From NCBI RefSeq assembly GCF_000687755.1, contig NZ_JHXN01000004.1:1-64000 (forward strand): 64,000 nucleotides of DNA, written 5' to 3'. A program made the translations under genes and the position numbers. Of the stretch, positions 55,235-62,934 are shown piece by piece. The notes beneath the pieces are model-generated. The model ran no database searches. It was not told the DNA's origin and saw only the letters and a program-made list of their open reading frames with translations. This DNA is from Taylorella asinigenitalis ATCC 700933. Lineage in GTDB: Bacteria > Pseudomonadota > Gammaproteobacteria > Burkholderiales > Burkholderiaceae_B. Every line of letters begins with the position of its first letter. Positions within the stretch are counted from its first letter, which is position 1.

Positions 55235-55549
55235 CTACCCCAACACAACCTCAAATGCCTCCATAATAGGATGTTCCGCATACATATGTTTATTTAAAGG
55301 TATGGATTTATGCATCTCTTTATAATTCTCTGAAATCTTCCAAGCTTCAAACGCCTCTTTACTCTCCCAGACACTGCACGAGGCGAAGACCACTATATCT
55401 CCGTCCAATTCTTTATCTAATTTTAATAATTTAAAATCCACCAAGCCTCGCACCGAATCAATATTTTTATAAGATTCGTCCCAAATTCCTGGATATTCAT
55501 TTTCATATTTAGAATGGATTTTAAAACGATTCATAGTCATGTATTTCAT
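55235..55549 (-). CDS. ABM-domain protein, IsdG-like haem-degrading monooxygenase candidate
   Basis: 104 residues with the antibiotic-biosynthesis-monooxygenase fold. Three residues that form the IsdG/IsdI active site have counterparts at the expected spacing: N7 (MNRFKIH), W70 (EAFEAWKIS) and H80 (YKEMHKS). Haem breakdown with iron release is therefore plausible, but many ABM proteins have other roles. The start overlaps the end of the COG0523 GTPase by 4 bases (ATGA), so they are coupled. Last gene of a four-gene operon. Confidence 0.75.
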   Translation of the reverse strand: MKYMTMNRFKIHSKYENEYPGIWDESYKNIDSVRGLVDFKLLKLDKELDGDIVVFASCSVWESKEAFEAWKISENYKEMHKSIPLNKHMYAEHPIMEAFEVVLG

Positions 55550-56535
55550 GATTTCTCCTTAATTAAATTCATAAATATTTGAGCAGACTTTTTAATTTTC
55601 TCTATCTCAATTCCTCTGCAAATAAATAATAGTCTTGATTTTCCGTCATCCCAAAGAGGATGCTCTAAATGCTCAGGCGGATAGAGGCAATGTTGAACAC
55701 CATGTAAAAACACAGGTTTTTCCTGCCCTGTTAGATACAACATACCCTTAATTCTAAGTATAGATTCACCATATTGCTTTAACAAAATATTGAGCCACAA
55801 ACCAAACAAAGTCCAATCTACGTAGTCATTAAAAACAATCACTCCCGTTTGTGTATCCTTGTGAGTTTTAAATCCTTCAGTGCTAAAGGGCAAATTAAGA
55901 AACTCTGTTCTCATATATTCAAGAGCAAACAAATTTGAAGTATCAACAAGTGTCTCAGGTTCTATCCATACACCTGTCGAGCCAACTAATTCAACAAAAT
56001 TTCTAACATTCAATTCTTCTTCAGATCCAATCAAATCACACTTAGACAACACCCACTTATTGCTGGCAATGACCTGTGGAAGCCATTCAGGGTGGATGGA
56101 ATGCTGGGACATTGCCAAAGTGCCATCAATAAGACATGTCATACCATGGACTGCAAATCGACTCTTAAGATGCGTATCAAAACTTAATGTATTAAGCATT
56201 GATGCGGGGTTTGCGAGACCCGTTGTTTCGATAATGATATTTTTAAAAGGAGCAATCTTACCCGCTTTTTTATCGGCCAAGACCTTAAGCAAGGTGTCCT
56301 TTACATCCGTCAGTACTGTACAGCACACGCAGCCAGATGCTAGCAAATAAGTGTTATCGCATACCTGTTCGACGAGCAAATTATCGAGCCCGATCTCGCC
56401 CAACTCATTGACCAACACAAGCGTTTCGCTGTTTTTATCGTGCTCGAGAATTTTTCGAATAAATGTCGTCTTTCCGCTTCCCAGAAAGCCCGTAATGACA
56501 TGAATCGGTATTCGTTCTGAAGAATTAGTGTGCAT
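55546..56535 (-). CDS. COG0523 (CobW/ZNG1-like) GTPase metallochaperone
   Basis: G3E-family GTPase, 329 residues from ATG 56535 (MHTNSSERIP). This start overlaps the upstream stop by 11 bases; the longer frame to 56571 is less likely. Walker A GFLGSGKTT is at 16-24. The metal-binding CxCC is C69-V-C71-C72. The ETTGLANPASML guanine/switch region and a C-terminal CobW_C domain are visible. Family members load zinc or cobalt into enzymes and are often Zur-regulated; no Zur box was recognised. Substrate metal is unknown. Neighbours suggest metal or haem homeostasis. Confidence 0.87.
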   Translation of the reverse strand: MHTNSSERIPIHVITGFLGSGKTTFIRKILEHDKNSETLVLVNELGEIGLDNLLVEQVCDNTYLLASGCVCCTVLTDVKDTLLKVLADKKAGKIAPFKNIIIETTGLANPASMLNTLSFDTHLKSRFAVHGMTCLIDGTLAMSQHSIHPEWLPQVIASNKWVLSKCDLIGSEEELNVRNFVELVGSTGVWIEPETLVDTSNLFALEYMRTEFLNLPFSTEGFKTHKDTQTGVIVFNDYVDWTLFGLWLNILLKQYGESILRIKGMLYLTGQEKPVFLHGVQHCLYPPEHLEHPLWDDGKSRLLFICRGIEIEKIKKSAQIFMNLIKEKS

Positions 56536-56818
56536 CGAGTTTTCTAAGATACGACTCGTCGAGAATATCAAAATTTGGGTTTATGGATGCGACCTTGTCC
56601 CACAGCTCCTGCAATCCATTTGCGATATCGCGTTTGCCCGTGAGGCTCTCTACAAGATAATTTACGCCCTGCGAATCTGAAACTTGCACATGGCATGGTT
56701 TTAATATCTTATTTATGATGGCAATGCGTTTGTACCTCTCCTGCCTACGTGGAAGCTCATTAGGCAAAGAGTCTGTCCAATCTGTAATCTCAGCTATAAG
56801 GCCACAAAGTCCGCACAT
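56525..56818 (-). CDS. conserved small protein with N-terminal CGLCG
   Basis: 97 residues beginning MCGLCGLIAE, with C2 and C5 in a possible metal-binding pair. It then runs in a basic helix RRQERYKRIAIINKILKP and a second half VSDSQGVNYLVESLTGKRDIANGLQELWD. From memory, proteins with this start sit next to COG0523 GTPases in Bordetella relatives. A shared role in metal delivery is inference. Its stop overlaps the GTPase start. Confidence 0.72.
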   Translation of the reverse strand: MCGLCGLIAEITDWTDSLPNELPRRQERYKRIAIINKILKPCHVQVSDSQGVNYLVESLTGKRDIANGLQELWDKVASINPNFDILDESYLRKLDAH

Positions 56819-56863
56819 AAAATTTGATTGTGCGAGGATAAATATCCCCGCACATGAGTCTAA

Positions 56864-57745
56864 TTATTTCTTACGAGGACATCTTTTAGCGAAATCGTCT
56901 GCGATTTCATTCATCGTAACGAACTTAACGCCATCGTGTGATTTCATATGCTTGATAAGGCGATCTAACATTAAAAGCACTTGTGGACGACCTGATACGT
57001 CTGGGTGGATTGTGATTGGAAATACTGCATAATCCATATTCTCGTATACCCAGTCGAACTGGTCACGCCACATGTCCTCGATATCACGTGGATTTACAAA
57101 ACCATGGCTATTTGGAGATTTTTTAATGAACATCATAGGTGGAAGATCATCAAGATACCAGCTAGCAGGAATTTCAATTAAATCCGATTCAGTGCCACGT
57201 ACTAGAGGTTTCATCCATGATTCTGCATCTTGGCTATAGTCGATTTTCGTCCATTTATCCCCTACGCGAACATAGTATGGAGTAAAGTCGTTATGCATCA
57301 AACTATGGTCGTATTTAATGCCTTTTTCAAGTAAAAGCTCGTTTGTGACATTACTAAACTCCCACCATGGAGCGACATAGCCAGTAGGTGCTTTACCCGA
57401 TAGTTCTTTGATTAAATCAAAGCATTTATCTAAAACTGCCTGCTCTTGCTCACGTGTCATGGCAATAGGATTCTCATGACTATATCCATGCATACCAACC
57501 TCATGCCCAGCTTTCACAACCTCAGCCATCTGATTAGGAAAAGTCTCGACAGAGTGACCTGGAATAAACCACGTAGTTGTAAGACCGTGTTTTGCGAAAA
57601 GGTCAAGCAATCTTAATGAACCAACCTCACCAGCAAAAAGACCGCGTGAGATATCATCAGGAGAGTCCTCTCCACCATAAGAGCCGAGCCAACCTGCAAC
57701 GGCATCTACGTCAATTCCAAATGATACGAAAATTTCTTTACTCAT
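56864..57745 (-). CDS. polysaccharide deacetylase family protein (NodB-like)
   Basis: Metal-dependent deacetylase or related hydrolase of the NodB/PuuE family. 293 residues from ATG 57745, with AAGGAG upstream; the longer frame to 57799 has no ribosome site. The metal aspartates are D12/D14 in [11 protein letters not shown], and the histidines are H86 and H90 in [10 protein letters not shown]. The late WWEFSNVT and [11 protein letters not shown] resemble allantoinase-like PuuE proteins more than chitin deacetylases. No signal peptide, so it is cytosolic, which also favours a small-molecule amidase. It is first in the operon with the CGLCG protein and GTPase. Confidence 0.8.
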   Translation of the reverse strand: MSKEIFVSFGIDVDAVAGWLGSYGGEDSPDDISRGLFAGEVGSLRLLDLFAKHGLTTTWFIPGHSVETFPNQMAEVVKAGHEVGMHGYSHENPIAMTREQEQAVLDKCFDLIKELSGKAPTGYVAPWWEFSNVTNELLLEKGIKYDHSLMHNDFTPYYVRVGDKWTKIDYSQDAESWMKPLVRGTESDLIEIPASWYLDDLPPMMFIKKSPNSHGFVNPRDIEDMWRDQFDWVYENMDYAVFPITIHPDVSGRPQVLLMLDRLIKHMKSHDGVKFVTMNEIADDFAKRCPRKK

Positions 57746-57805
57746 AATGTTCTCCTTGTAAAGATATATTTTTATGATACCACCAAGATATGACGTCAAT
57801 ACTAT

Positions 57806-57826
57806 TTATAGAGGTTCGGAATATTT
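57806..57826 (-). repeat. 21-bp direct repeat, copy 1 (orphan fbpC tail)
   Basis: Identical to 58157-58177, which codes for the last six codons and stop of fbpC (KYSEPL-stop). The core is TAGAGGTTCGGAATATTT. This copy is outside any gene, 31 bases beyond the extended frame of the deacetylase gene. Together the copies bound a segment of 330 bases. Confidence 0.9.
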
Positions 57827-57847
57827 GAATAATATGAATTGTTTAAA

Positions 57848-58126
57848 TTAGATTGGTTTAATATAACCGAAAACGTAATATACCTTATTGACCATTAAAA
57901 AATTATTTTCTATACTTATACTAAATCCTCGTTCTCGTTTCGGACGTTCAGCTAGGGGGCTTTTAGTGACATCTAGCGGACGAGTTCTTTTCTCTACATA
58001 AAAACCACCTACTACAATTAATTCTTTTTTTCTATTACTTACAATTTCTACTATTTTGATTTGCTTTTTATCGTTCTTATTAGAATAAATTACTATTCTT
58101 CTTTCAGAACCTTTAGATTTACCCAA
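57848..58126 (-). CDS. unknown lysine-rich small protein between direct repeats
   Basis: 92 residues, no recognised family. Very basic, with alternating charged and beta-like stretches (RRIVIYSNKNDKKQIKIVEI, KKELIVVGGFYVEKRTR) that could form a small beta-barrel nucleic-acid binder. The end is MVNKVYYVFGYIKPI. It lies wholly inside a 330-bp segment bounded by 21-bp direct repeats of the fbpC end. No strong ribosome site was seen, so translation is uncertain. It may be the cargo of a tiny mobile segment or a decayed gene. Confidence 0.45.
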   Translation of the reverse strand: MGKSKGSERRIVIYSNKNDKKQIKIVEIVSNRKKELIVVGGFYVEKRTRPLDVTKSPLAERPKRERGFSISIENNFLMVNKVYYVFGYIKPI

Positions 58127-58156
58127 GTGAATATTTTCAAATTTTGGAGATACTCG

Positions 58157-58177
58157 TTATAGAGGTTCGGAATATTT
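58157..58177 (-). repeat. 21-bp direct repeat, copy 2 (fbpC 3' end)
   Basis: Begins exactly at the fbpC stop codon and runs 21 bases into the gene. Identical to 57806-57826. The exact match to the stop codon boundary is typical of elements that insert at a gene end and restore it. Confidence 0.9.
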
Positions 58178-59140
58178 CTCAATCTCTAATCTGACGCTTG
58201 CCCCTATATCTATTAAATTTTCTGCATAAAACAGTAATTCCTGCCCATCTTCTAGCTCTGCATGATATGCATAATGGGCTCCTTTAAATATACGTTCTTT
58301 AATGACTGCTTGTAAATCCGCATGTTCACTTATGCGCACATGCTGAGGGCGGACGAGGACATTGCCACCTTGATGGCAATGAAGCCGCGATAAATCCAAT
58401 ATTGTCCCACTCCCAATAAACCGAGCGACCCACTCTGTACGCGGGCGATTATAGATATTTTCGGGAGTGTCGAACTGCTCAACGCAGCCAGCATTCATAA
58501 CAGCAACCTTATCCGCAAGGGCCATCGCCTCTGCTTGGTCGTGCGTTACATAAATAAATGTTGCATTCGTGCGGCGCTGAAACTCGCGGAAAGTGCGCTC
58601 CATTGAACCACGCAAATGCTGATCAAGATTAGCAAGCGGCTCATCCAAGAGTACGATTTTAGGGGACGACACGAGGCACCGAGCCAAAGCAACGCGCTGT
58701 CTTTGGCCGCCACTAAGCTCATTGGGATAGCGGTCTGCAAAATTCTCAAGATCGACTGTCTTAAGGGCTTCGATAACGCGAGACCTATACTCTTGACCCT
58801 TAATTCCCTTAAGTTTAAGGGCATAACCTACGTTATCTCGCACTTTCATATGTGGCCACAGTGCGTAGGATTGGAACACCATACTAATCTCGCGTTTTTC
58901 TGGAGGGACATGAACGACATTAGTAGATTGGGCGCTAGAGAGCACTTTTGAACCAAAGCGAATCTCACCCTCAGAGACAGGCTCAAAGCCAGCAATCATT
59001 CGAAGCAAGGTGGTTTTGCCGCACCCAGACGGGCCAAGAAGAGCGATGAATTCACCCTCTTCGAATTCTAGTGAGACATTTTTAACGACCTGATTTTGGT
59101 CGTAAAACTTAGAGATATTCTGAAGAATGAGTCTAGACAT
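58157..59140 (-). CDS. fbpC: ferric iron ABC transporter ATP-binding protein (FbpC/AfuC)
   Basis: ATPase of the periplasmic Fe(III) importer. 327 residues. Walker A LLGPSGCGKTT, signature LSGGQRQRVALARCL and Walker B VLLDEPLANLD are clear, with a C-terminal TOBE-like part (VLVRPQHVRISEHADL). Usually it follows fbpB closely; here a BRO-N gene and palindromes lie between, and no good ribosome site precedes its ATG. A palindrome ends 11 bases upstream. Inside, CATTGCCA and TGGCAATG face each other at 58360-58381. Its last 21 bases are duplicated downstream. Confidence 0.9.
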   Translation of the reverse strand: MSRLILQNISKFYDQNQVVKNVSLEFEEGEFIALLGPSGCGKTTLLRMIAGFEPVSEGEIRFGSKVLSSAQSTNVVHVPPEKREISMVFQSYALWPHMKVRDNVGYALKLKGIKGQEYRSRVIEALKTVDLENFADRYPNELSGGQRQRVALARCLVSSPKIVLLDEPLANLDQHLRGSMERTFREFQRRTNATFIYVTHDQAEAMALADKVAVMNAGCVEQFDTPENIYNRPRTEWVARFIGSGTILDLSRLHCHQGGNVLVRPQHVRISEHADLQAVIKERIFKGAHYAYHAELEDGQELLFYAENLIDIGASVRLEIEKYSEPL

Positions 59141-59150
59141 AGGTTTCGGG

Positions 59151-59177
59151 CAACTGTACGATTTTATCGTACAGTTG
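59151..59177. repeat. 27-bp palindrome, copy 1 (downstream of the BRO gene)
   Basis: Arms CAACTGTACGAT and ATCGTACAGTTG are perfect inverted repeats around TTT. It lies 8 bases after the BRO gene stop and 10 bases before the fbpC ATG. The right side continues AAATT like copy 3; the left side does not. As RNA it forms a 12-bp stem that could affect fbpC expression. Confidence 0.97.
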
Positions 59178-59185
59178 AAATTAAG

Positions 59186-60031
59186 TTAATCATCTGATTT
59201 ATTTTCAAGAACATTTGCTAATATCCTCCCCAAATCTAGTGCGTTCTTGCTCGAAATAACTGGTTTACCAGTCTCGCTCTCAAGGGACTCCCTAGCGATT
59301 TTGGCTACATTGCCTCCCTTAATAGCAACTTTCTTGTGCTCATCCATTCCGCTTGGAGAAGTAGCAGTGGTTATATCCTTAGTCGCAGTTTCAGCAAGCA
59401 TATTTAGCACTAATTCAGTCGTGGTCATATTGTCTCGAAGACTCTCTTTTGTTAGACCTTTAAGGTTTTTGTATTCGCGAGTATTCATTCCAGACCAGGC
59501 TTGCGTTATTAAGTTCGTAAGTATTGCATAATCTTTGCTTGCAGACACCCCATGGTCGTTCCACACATCAGTCAATTCCTTGCGAACCTGAATTGCCTGC
59601 AGTCTTTGATTAATCCACTCTCTTGTATAACCCTTTGAGAGATAAGTCTGTAGGGCTCTATCGATAATCAACTCTGGATCAGCGATTTCATCAAATCTCT
59701 CCTTACCCATCTCTGAAAGCCATAATTTAAATGGCTCAGCCTTAGGGGAAGGAATTGACTGTATAATTCGGAAAATTCCTTTTAAATCAGAGGCATCCGT
59801 TGTTCTGTATTTCCCATCTGGGGTCTTCATTTTCAACTGTACGATATTATCGTACAGTTGATTTCCCCCTTCAATATCACGAATTTTTACTTTTAGATCA
59901 CTCCAGTAGCGTCGAGCATTACTACTTTCCGTAAGCACTCTAACAACATCTATGATGCTGAAATACCATTCTTCTTTTTCTTGAACCCAGGTGGATCTGA
60001 TCATATAACCTTCATACTTTTTAATATTCAT
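59186..60031 (-). CDS. BRO-N domain protein inserted in the iron transporter operon
   Basis: 281 residues from ATG 60031, with AAGGAG upstream. The N-terminal BRO-N DNA-binding domain (about 8-110) includes EEWYFSIIDVVRVLTESSNARRYWSDLK. It is followed by the family-typical IQSIPSPKAEPFKLWL and the conserved QAIQVRKELTDVW, KNLKGLTKESLRDNMTTTEL and GGNVAKIARESLE. The family is common in phages and mobile regions, and BRO proteins bind DNA. Residues 58-66 (QLYDNIVQL) are coded by a perfect 27-bp palindrome, and copies of it flank the gene. The gene splits fbpB from fbpC, so it is an insertion relative to normal fbpABC operons. The function is unknown; a self-targeting element or an autoregulator is proposed. 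Confidence 0.88.
   Translation of the reverse strand: MNIKKYEGYMIRSTWVQEKEEWYFSIIDVVRVLTESSNARRYWSDLKVKIRDIEGGNQLYDNIVQLKMKTPDGKYRTTDASDLKGIFRIIQSIPSPKAEPFKLWLSEMGKERFDEIADPELIIDRALQTYLSKGYTREWINQRLQAIQVRKELTDVWNDHGVSASKDYAILTNLITQAWSGMNTREYKNLKGLTKESLRDNMTTTELVLNMLAETATKDITTATSPSGMDEHKKVAIKGGNVAKIARESLESETGKPVISSKNALDLGRILANVLENKSDD
59834..59860. repeat. 27-bp palindrome, copy 2 (inside the BRO gene)
   Basis: Arms CAACTGTACGAT and ATCGTACAGTTG with ATT between (plus strand). On the coding strand it fills exactly nine codons, Q58 to L66 of the BRO protein. The arms extend by one further base pair. Confidence 0.98.
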
Positions 60032-60108
60032 AATTTCTCCTTGAAAGTATTCCATAAAATAACAATCAAAAAGAAAAAATAAACCCAAGGTGGATAAAAT
60101 AGTCCTGC

Positions 60109-60145
60109 AATTTCAACTGTACGATATTATCGTACAGTTGAAATT
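60109..60145. repeat. palindrome, copy 3 (upstream of the BRO gene, extended arms)
   Basis: The 27-bp core at 60114-60140 is identical to the copy inside the gene, including the ATT centre. Here AATTT/AAATT extends each arm to 17 bp. It lies 43 bases past the fbpB stop (60188) and 78 bases before the BRO start codon. It could be an operator, an end of an inserted unit, or a terminator-like stem for fbpAB mRNA. Confidence 0.97.
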
Positions 60146-60187
60146 ATCCATTAAAATCAATTACTTAATATAAGCCTATTTTAAATC

Positions 60188-61870
60188 TTAGTTTTTCCAC
60201 GGAATTACGCCCCGCGGAATTTTCTCTGAAAACAGATTCAAAACAAACATCAGCAAAATCACAATAAAGACGACCACCACTGACATAGCCGCTGCCATGA
60301 TGCCATCACCGCTTTCTTCCATATTGAAAATGAGGACACCTACGGTTTCATTGCCAGAGCTCCAAAGAAGTGCAGACACAGTCAACTCATTAAAAGCGAG
60401 CAAAAACACAAGAATAACGCCCGCAAAAGCAGAAGGAGCAAGCAGTGGAAACACTATATCAAGCAAACGCCGCATCTGCCCTGCTCCGCAAAGCTGTGCC
60501 GCCTCCTCAAAAGAATCATCCATCTGCATCACTGTGCTTTGAATTGGCTTAAAACCGACCGTAAAAAAGCGCGATAAATATGCAAAAAATATAGTCCAAA
60601 TCGTGCCATATAAAACAATATCCACAAGTGGCAATGGTCTCGCAAATATCAAAATCACGGCAATCGACAGCACCACCCCTGGCAATGCATACGGCACATC
60701 CATCCCAATCTGCAACCATTTTTTGAAACGATTATCCGACTTGCTAAACCACATAGCAAGAGGCATTCCAATAATCACAATAGCACCAGCTGCCCCTAAC
60801 GATAAAAAGAAACTATTTTTAAAAGCACGCCAGGTAACGCTTTGAGGCATAAATAGATTTTCGTACCCTTTAAAACTTAGTGTGTCCCACGTAAGGACTA
60901 CGCCCTGAGCTGGAACAAGAGAACTAACAATAAGTGCAATAAGTGGGATAACAAGGATCGCTATTAAAAATAAAGTTAGAGCAAGCTCCCAAAATTTGCG
61001 ACTGCGTCCGAGCCTGAAGGATAGCGGCTTTCCAGGCAGGCCCATAATCTGCATCTTCCGCTGATAATGTTTCTGCATCCACACCACCAACAGCGACAGC
61101 ACTGCAATAAGCACTGACAATGCAGCCACTTGATCAATCATAGTCGGCCCGAAATCAGCCATCTTTTGATACACGAGTGTTGGGAGCACATAATATGACG
61201 CAGGAATGCCCAACATAGCAGGAATGCCAAAATTTCCAAGCGACGATATAAATGCGATAGCAGCAGCTGCAGCGATGGAATTCTTACAAAGTGGCAATAC
61301 CATATCTACTAAAACTTCCCTCATAGAAGCCCCATTAAGGCGGGCAGCTTCTATCAATTCTTTAGGAATATTAAGGATATTCGTGCGAATGGTTAAAAAT
61401 ACAAGCGGTGCACTCTGTATTCCAAGAAGCAGGATAATGCCCCAATCCGAATATAGAGGCTGCGGCGATCCTAGCAGTGGGGCAAGTCCTATCATCTTGA
61501 GAAGGGCACTGTTTGGCCCCATTAACTGAAGCCAGCTTAAAGCCATTACTTGCGGCGGTATCATCATCGGTAGCATAAAAAGCATGACAAATACACTTTT
61601 CGCACGGATATTTGTAAGTGTAATAAGCAATGCGAGTGAGCCGCCAATGATAAGCGACAACAGCATAGACACAAAGGACGTATAAAGACTATTAAAGGTC
61701 GCAGTCCATGTAGAACTCTGAGTAAGAACCTTTGAGAGCGAGGATTTTTCGGACTCTGTTATATCGAACACTACTTGTAGCACAAGACGTGCAGTTGGCA
61801 GAATCGAGATAATGAGAATAATAAAAACCAACCCCCATATAATGGGAGTTGGCAATGTTTTTCGATTCAA
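60188..61870 (-). CDS. fbpB: ferric iron ABC transporter permease (FbpB/AfuB)
   Basis: Inner-membrane permease of the Fe(III) importer. 560 residues, with two fused permease halves and about 12 membrane segments. Two EAA-type loops are visible: ELIEAARLNGASMREVLVDMVLP in the first half and DSFEEAAQLCGAGQMRRLLDIVFP in the second. It begins 19 bases after the fbpA stop. The following fbpC is displaced by the BRO insertion. Confidence 0.92.
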   Translation of the reverse strand: MNRKTLPTPIIWGLVFIILIISILPTARLVLQVVFDITESEKSSLSKVLTQSSTWTATFNSLYTSFVSMLLSLIIGGSLALLITLTNIRAKSVFVMLFMLPMMIPPQVMALSWLQLMGPNSALLKMIGLAPLLGSPQPLYSDWGIILLLGIQSAPLVFLTIRTNILNIPKELIEAARLNGASMREVLVDMVLPLCKNSIAAAAAIAFISSLGNFGIPAMLGIPASYYVLPTLVYQKMADFGPTMIDQVAALSVLIAVLSLLVVWMQKHYQRKMQIMGLPGKPLSFRLGRSRKFWELALTLFLIAILVIPLIALIVSSLVPAQGVVLTWDTLSFKGYENLFMPQSVTWRAFKNSFFLSLGAAGAIVIIGMPLAMWFSKSDNRFKKWLQIGMDVPYALPGVVLSIAVILIFARPLPLVDIVLYGTIWTIFFAYLSRFFTVGFKPIQSTVMQMDDSFEEAAQLCGAGQMRRLLDIVFPLLAPSAFAGVILVFLLAFNELTVSALLWSSGNETVGVLIFNMEESGDGIMAAAMSVVVVFIVILLMFVLNLFSEKIPRGVIPWKN

Positions 61871-61889
61871 TCTAAATCTAATCTATTAA

Positions 61890-62858
61890 TTAGTTAAAAA
61901 TTTTAGAGAAACCTTCTTTATCTTTTTCTGTGTTTTCTAAAGCTTTAGCTGAGTCAAACGGCAATAATTTAATATCTTTTCGATCAGGGAAGCCCGCAGG
62001 TGGAGTTACACCGTTACGTGCAGGAAGATAGCCTTGTTTAACCACAAGCTCTTGTCCCTCAGCTGAAAGTAAGAAATCAACAAATTTCTTAGCTAATTCT
62101 TGATTTTTAGAGCTTTTAAGAATTGCAACTGGCTCTGTCACCATAGACACACCTTCTGCAGGGAACACAAACTCTACAGGTGAACCTTTAGCTTTCTCGC
62201 GAATAGCCATGTAATCAACAAGCACACCGTAAGGCTTTTCACCTGTAGCAATTGCTTTAAGAACACTGCCATTACCCTTGATTGGGCTCATGCCATTTTC
62301 TTTAAGAGCTTTATAGTAATCCCATCCGAAATCAGGATTTGTAGTTAATGCAGATAGATGGATTAATGCCGCACCCGAATATAGAGGACTAGGCATAGCT
62401 GCTTGACCTTTAAGTTCAGGTTTTACAAGATCTTTCCATGAAGTAGGTTTTACTTTTGCATCTTTGTGATATGCGATACCAGTTGTGATTAGCTTAGTAC
62501 CATAGTAGTAACCTTCTTTATCATATAAAGCCTCATCATAGTTTGACTTCTCTTTAGAATCATGGGCCACCAACAGACCCTCTTTTTTCAACTGTTCAAG
62601 AGTCACACTATCAGCAATTAATAGAAGATCTGGCTTAGTAACCCCAGCTTCAAGTTCAGCACGGAATTTTGTCATAAGCTTAGTAGTACCATCGCGAACC
62701 CATTCAACTTTAACGCCTGGATTAGCTTTTTCAAATGCCTCAACAGTCATTTGAGCATCTGCTACAGGCTGAGAAGTATAAAGAGTAAGATTTTGAGCTT
62801 GAGCAGCAGCAACTGCAAAAAGACTAGAAACCACTAGTGGAAGTAATTTTTTAATCAT
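61890..62858 (-). CDS. fbpA: ferric iron-binding periplasmic protein (FbpA/AfuA)
   Basis: Captures Fe(III) in the periplasm for FbpBC. 322 residues from ATG 62858 (GGAGATATTT upstream). The signal peptide ends AAAQA (about residue 21), and the mature part starts QNLTLYTSQP. The LLIADSVTLEQL and GYYYGTKLITTGIAYHKD segments and the VDYMAIREKAKGSPVEFVFPAEGVSMVTEPVA region match the family. The iron-ligand tyrosines cannot be assigned with confidence, so other metals or a phosphonate-like ligand cannot be excluded. First gene of the operon; no clear Fur box was recognised. Confidence 0.88.
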   Translation of the reverse strand: MIKKLLPLVVSSLFAVAAAQAQNLTLYTSQPVADAQMTVEAFEKANPGVKVEWVRDGTTKLMTKFRAELEAGVTKPDLLLIADSVTLEQLKKEGLLVAHDSKEKSNYDEALYDKEGYYYGTKLITTGIAYHKDAKVKPTSWKDLVKPELKGQAAMPSPLYSGAALIHLSALTTNPDFGWDYYKALKENGMSPIKGNGSVLKAIATGEKPYGVLVDYMAIREKAKGSPVEFVFPAEGVSMVTEPVAILKSSKNQELAKKFVDFLLSAEGQELVVKQGYLPARNGVTPPAGFPDRKDIKLLPFDSAKALENTEKDKEGFSKIFN

Positions 62859-62934
62859 AAATATCTCCATAAAATTTCTGTCATTTTATGTGTGTAATGT
62901 GTAACTATGATTTCAAATAACCTTGAGGACAGTG

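Noticed and set aside
55107-55325. 72-codon plus-strand frame
   Set aside because: It runs straight through a strong Rho-independent terminator and into the antisense of the IsdG-like gene.
57827-58156. The 330-bp segment as an insertion sequence
   Set aside because: No transposase, no terminal inverted repeats seen; only the direct repeats support mobility, so it is listed as a finding and not as an IS.
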